64,000 nt of DNA from CAXBPY01 sp003455275 (GTDB taxonomy: Bacteria > Bacteroidota > Bacteroidia > Chitinophagales > UBA10324): NCBI GenBank assembly GCA_963977675.1, contig CAXBPY010000004.1, forward strand, positions 1 through 64,000, written 5' to 3'. The notes beneath the pieces were generated by a model, which was not told the origin of the DNA, did no database searches, and saw nothing but the letters and a program-made list of their open reading frames with translations. Shown here in pieces: positions 62,402 through 64,000 of the stretch. A program made the translations under genes and the position numbers. Numbering within the stretch: the stretch's first letter is position 1; every line of letters starts with the position of its first letter.

Positions 62402-63256
62402 CTATTTTTTTTGTAAAGTATTATAAAAATCAAGTGCAAGTTCTTTTGTCATTTCATTTGAGAATTGTTTTCCATTTAGTGCCTCAACTTTTCTAATTCC
62501 TTTTGAAATATTAGTCAGGAATATTTCATCAGCATTCAGCAATTCATTTTCTGAAATGGATTTTTCTGTAATGGAAATATTCTGAGCATGGCAAAATGCA
62601 ATCAGGTTTTTTCTGGTAATCCCTCTCACAGCGCCATCGGAGAGAACAGGCGTGAATAGTTTTTTATTCTTCCAGAAAAAAACATTACTGGAAGTAGCAT
62701 CACAAATATTCCCGGCAGCATTAACAATGAGTGCATCATCGAGGTTATTTTTTTTCTTCCATAATGAACCCATCACATATACCAGAGAGTTCGAAGTCTT
62801 AAATGACATCGATGGGTTCAATTCTTTTTTCCATTCTGAAAAGATGCCAACGGAAATTCCTTTTTCATTCCAGATAAAACCATCAGCAGGCGCTGGTAGC
62901 AATTCGATCAGAAATTCAATTTCATTAGTTGTCGGTTCATATAGTCCTTCGCCTGAACGGAACACCTGAATTCGAATGAGCACATCATTTAAAATTTTAT
63001 TCGCTCTTAATAATTCAGTAATCAAGGTGAAGAAATATGCGGAAGAAAAATTTTCAGGAATTGAAAGCTGAAGCGCATGCATTCCATCGAATAATCTTTC
63101 CATATGATTTTCGAAGAAAAGAATTTCTCCGCTCATCAATCTCATTCCTTCAAACAGCCCATCTCCATATCGAAATGCCCGGTTTGTAGAGGGAAAGTAC
63201 TTTCCTCCGGCAGGAAAAATTTTCCCATTAAGATTCAGGAATGAAAATTCACTCAC
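62402..63256 (-). CDS. Class IV aminotransferase (branched-chain/ADC-lyase fold)
   Basis: 284 residues if the GTG at 63256 is used (overlap GTGA with the stop of the gene before it); a TTG two codons upstream is also possible. FRYGDGLFEGMRLMSGEILFFENHMERL, FKTSNSLVYV with the PLP-binding Lys, CDATSSNVFFW and SDGAVRGITRKNL are class IV signatures. The family includes branched-chain aminotransferase, D-amino acid transaminase and 4-amino-4-deoxychorismate lyase; the length and the EGMR start suggest one of the latter two, but the choice is not safe. Confidence 0.88.
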   Translation of the reverse strand: MSEFSFLNLNGKIFPAGGKYFPSTNRAFRYGDGLFEGMRLMSGEILFFENHMERLFDGMHALQLSIPENFSSAYFFTLITELLRANKILNDVLIRIQVFRSGEGLYEPTTNEIEFLIELLPAPADGFIWNEKGISVGIFSEWKKELNPSMSFKTSNSLVYVMGSLWKKKNNLDDALIVNAAGNICDATSSNVFFWKNKKLFTPVLSDGAVRGITRKNLIAFCHAQNISITEKSISENELLNADEIFLTNISKGIRKVEALNGKQFSNEMTKELALDFYNTLQKK

Positions 63257-64000
63257 TTGCAATAAGTCTTAATATCTGTATAGGCATCTACGCTGCCAAG
63301 TTCGCCTGCCTTGCTCAAATCAAGACAACCGCTATCGGTTTCTCCTTTACCAATTTCAGCTAATCCTTTCAGATGAAAGGCAAGAGCATATTCAGGTTTC
63401 ATTTTGATAACTATATCATAATTAGCAATTGCCTCGTCATATTTTTTAATCTCTGTATTGGCTAGCCCGCGAGTGATGTAGCAGTCAATCAACTTTTGAA
63501 AATACACCATGTTCTTTTCTTTCGATGCCTGATAAGCTCCATTATACATGTCTATAGCCGATGTGTAATCCTGAATAGCACCACGGTCATCATTCATTTT
63601 CGCTTTGTAAAATCCGCGGAAATAAAAGGCCTCAGCGCTGCTTACTGATTTGTAATTGTCCATCGCCAGAAATTTTGTATAATCCTGAATTGCCTGAATG
63701 AACTGACCGTTCTCTCCATTGCAATAAGCCCGATAGAAATAACAATATTTTCTGTTTGAAAATGTGGTATCGTTTAGAAGAGAAGAAAATCCGACAGCCG
63801 CATCTGCATATCGTTGCTGACGGAAATAAATCTGTGCCTGTAAATATTTTGAATCCGAGCAATTACTGTTTTCACATTCATCAATAAACATAAAATTATT
63901 AATGTCATTCAGTGCAGAAGTATAATCGCTAATTGCAAATTCAGCCTGGGCTTTCCAGTAAACGGCCATCTTGCTTTCCTCGGTGCCTGAGAAATTTTCA
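63253..64000 (-). CDS. Tetratricopeptide-repeat protein, N-terminus beyond the window
   Basis: About 248 visible residues; the frame continues upstream through the last base, and the ATG at 63969 is internal. TPR-like helices are clear: AEFAISDYTSALNDINNFMF, YLQAQIYFRQQRYADAAVGFSSLL, RGFYKAKMNDDRGAIQDYTSAIDMY, TRGLANTEIKKYDEAIANYDIVIKMKPEYALAFHLKGLAEIGKGETDSGCLDLSKAGELG-type. These repeats mediate protein contacts. No membrane segment is visible in this part. It is coupled to the aminotransferase gene by overlapping stop and start. Confidence 0.85.
   Translation of the reverse strand, partial: ENFSGTEESKMAVYWKAQAEFAISDYTSALNDINNFMFIDECENSNCSDSKYLQAQIYFRQQRYADAAVGFSSLLNDTTFSNRKYCYFYRAYCNGENGQFIQAIQDYTKFLAMDNYKSVSSAEAFYFRGFYKAKMNDDRGAIQDYTSAIDMYNGAYQASKEKNMVYFQKLIDCYITRGLANTEIKKYDEAIANYDIVIKMKPEYALAFHLKGLAEIGKGETDSGCLDLSKAGELGSVDAYTDIKTYCK

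Overview
The window is a chromosomal segment from a member of the Bacteroidota. Three things point there: a full set of type IX secretion (T9SS) and gliding-type genes (porU, porV, a porP/sprF homologue, gldJ), several exported proteins that end in T9SS type A sorting domains, and promoters with the phylum's TTTG / TAnnTTTG boxes instead of -35/-10 elements. Shine-Dalgarno sequences are essentially absent, and TTG and GTG starts are common. The DNA is AT-rich. No insertion sequence, phage gene, CRISPR array, rRNA or replication origin was seen. Species cannot be assigned.

Layout. 1-5.3 kb (minus): a YfhO-like membrane protein cut by the window edge, then a translationally coupled pair of T9SS cargo genes (YHYH protein and arylsulfotransferase-like protein). 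5.4-9.5 kb (plus): an L-threonine dehydrogenase-type epimerase, a phosphopantetheinyl transferase, an IPExxxVDY-like protein, pterin dehydratase, tRNA-Pro and hisS. 9.5-19.1 kb: the envelope/secretion core, with porU-porV-ispF on the minus strand and porP/sprF, gldJ and murF divergently on the plus strand; a perfect 10-bp inverted repeat lies between the two units. 19.2-23.9 kb: a frameshifted OprO/OprP-like porin and an M64 peptidase T9SS cargo with a small coupled partner. 23.9-28.6 kb: deacetylase, 3-hydroxyanthranilate dioxygenase, a ParE/RelE-type toxin-antitoxin pair, a divergent SDR, a CFA-like methyltransferase and peptidase E. 28.7-31.7 kb: tRNA-Gln followed by the prs-rplY-pth cluster. 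31.7-40 kb: HMG-CoA lyase, exported proteins, an extradiol dioxygenase, a GH18 chitinase, tRNA-Ala with a decayed tRNA copy beside it, an M20 dipeptidase and a DUF2480 protein. 40-56.4 kb: PpiD-like chaperone, secreted and T9SS proteins, a TonB-dependent receptor, thioesterase, FlaA1/CapD-like sugar dehydratase, murQ, an S41 protease and an acyl-CoA dehydrogenase. 56.7-62.4 kb: rplA-rplJ-rplL-rpoB. 62.4-64 kb: a class IV aminotransferase and a TPR protein running off the end.

How it fits together: PorU is the T9SS sortase and PorV its outer-membrane partner; at least six genes in the window encode probable clients of that system (arylsulfotransferase-like, YHYH, M64 peptidase, chitinase and two or three of unknown function). 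murF, murQ, ispF, the FlaA1/CapD protein, PpiD and the porins add cell-wall and envelope functions.

The most unusual features are (1) at least fourteen tracts of short tandem repeats, all with a 7-nt period but with several different unit sequences, lying between genes, around tRNA genes, over two stop codons and inside the signal-peptide codons of three exported proteins; (2) an rpoB that is closed by a strong terminator with no rpoC behind it, in an operon that also lacks rplK in front; and (3) a half-copy of tRNA-Ala immediately upstream of the intact gene. None of these was tested by computation; all are read by eye.
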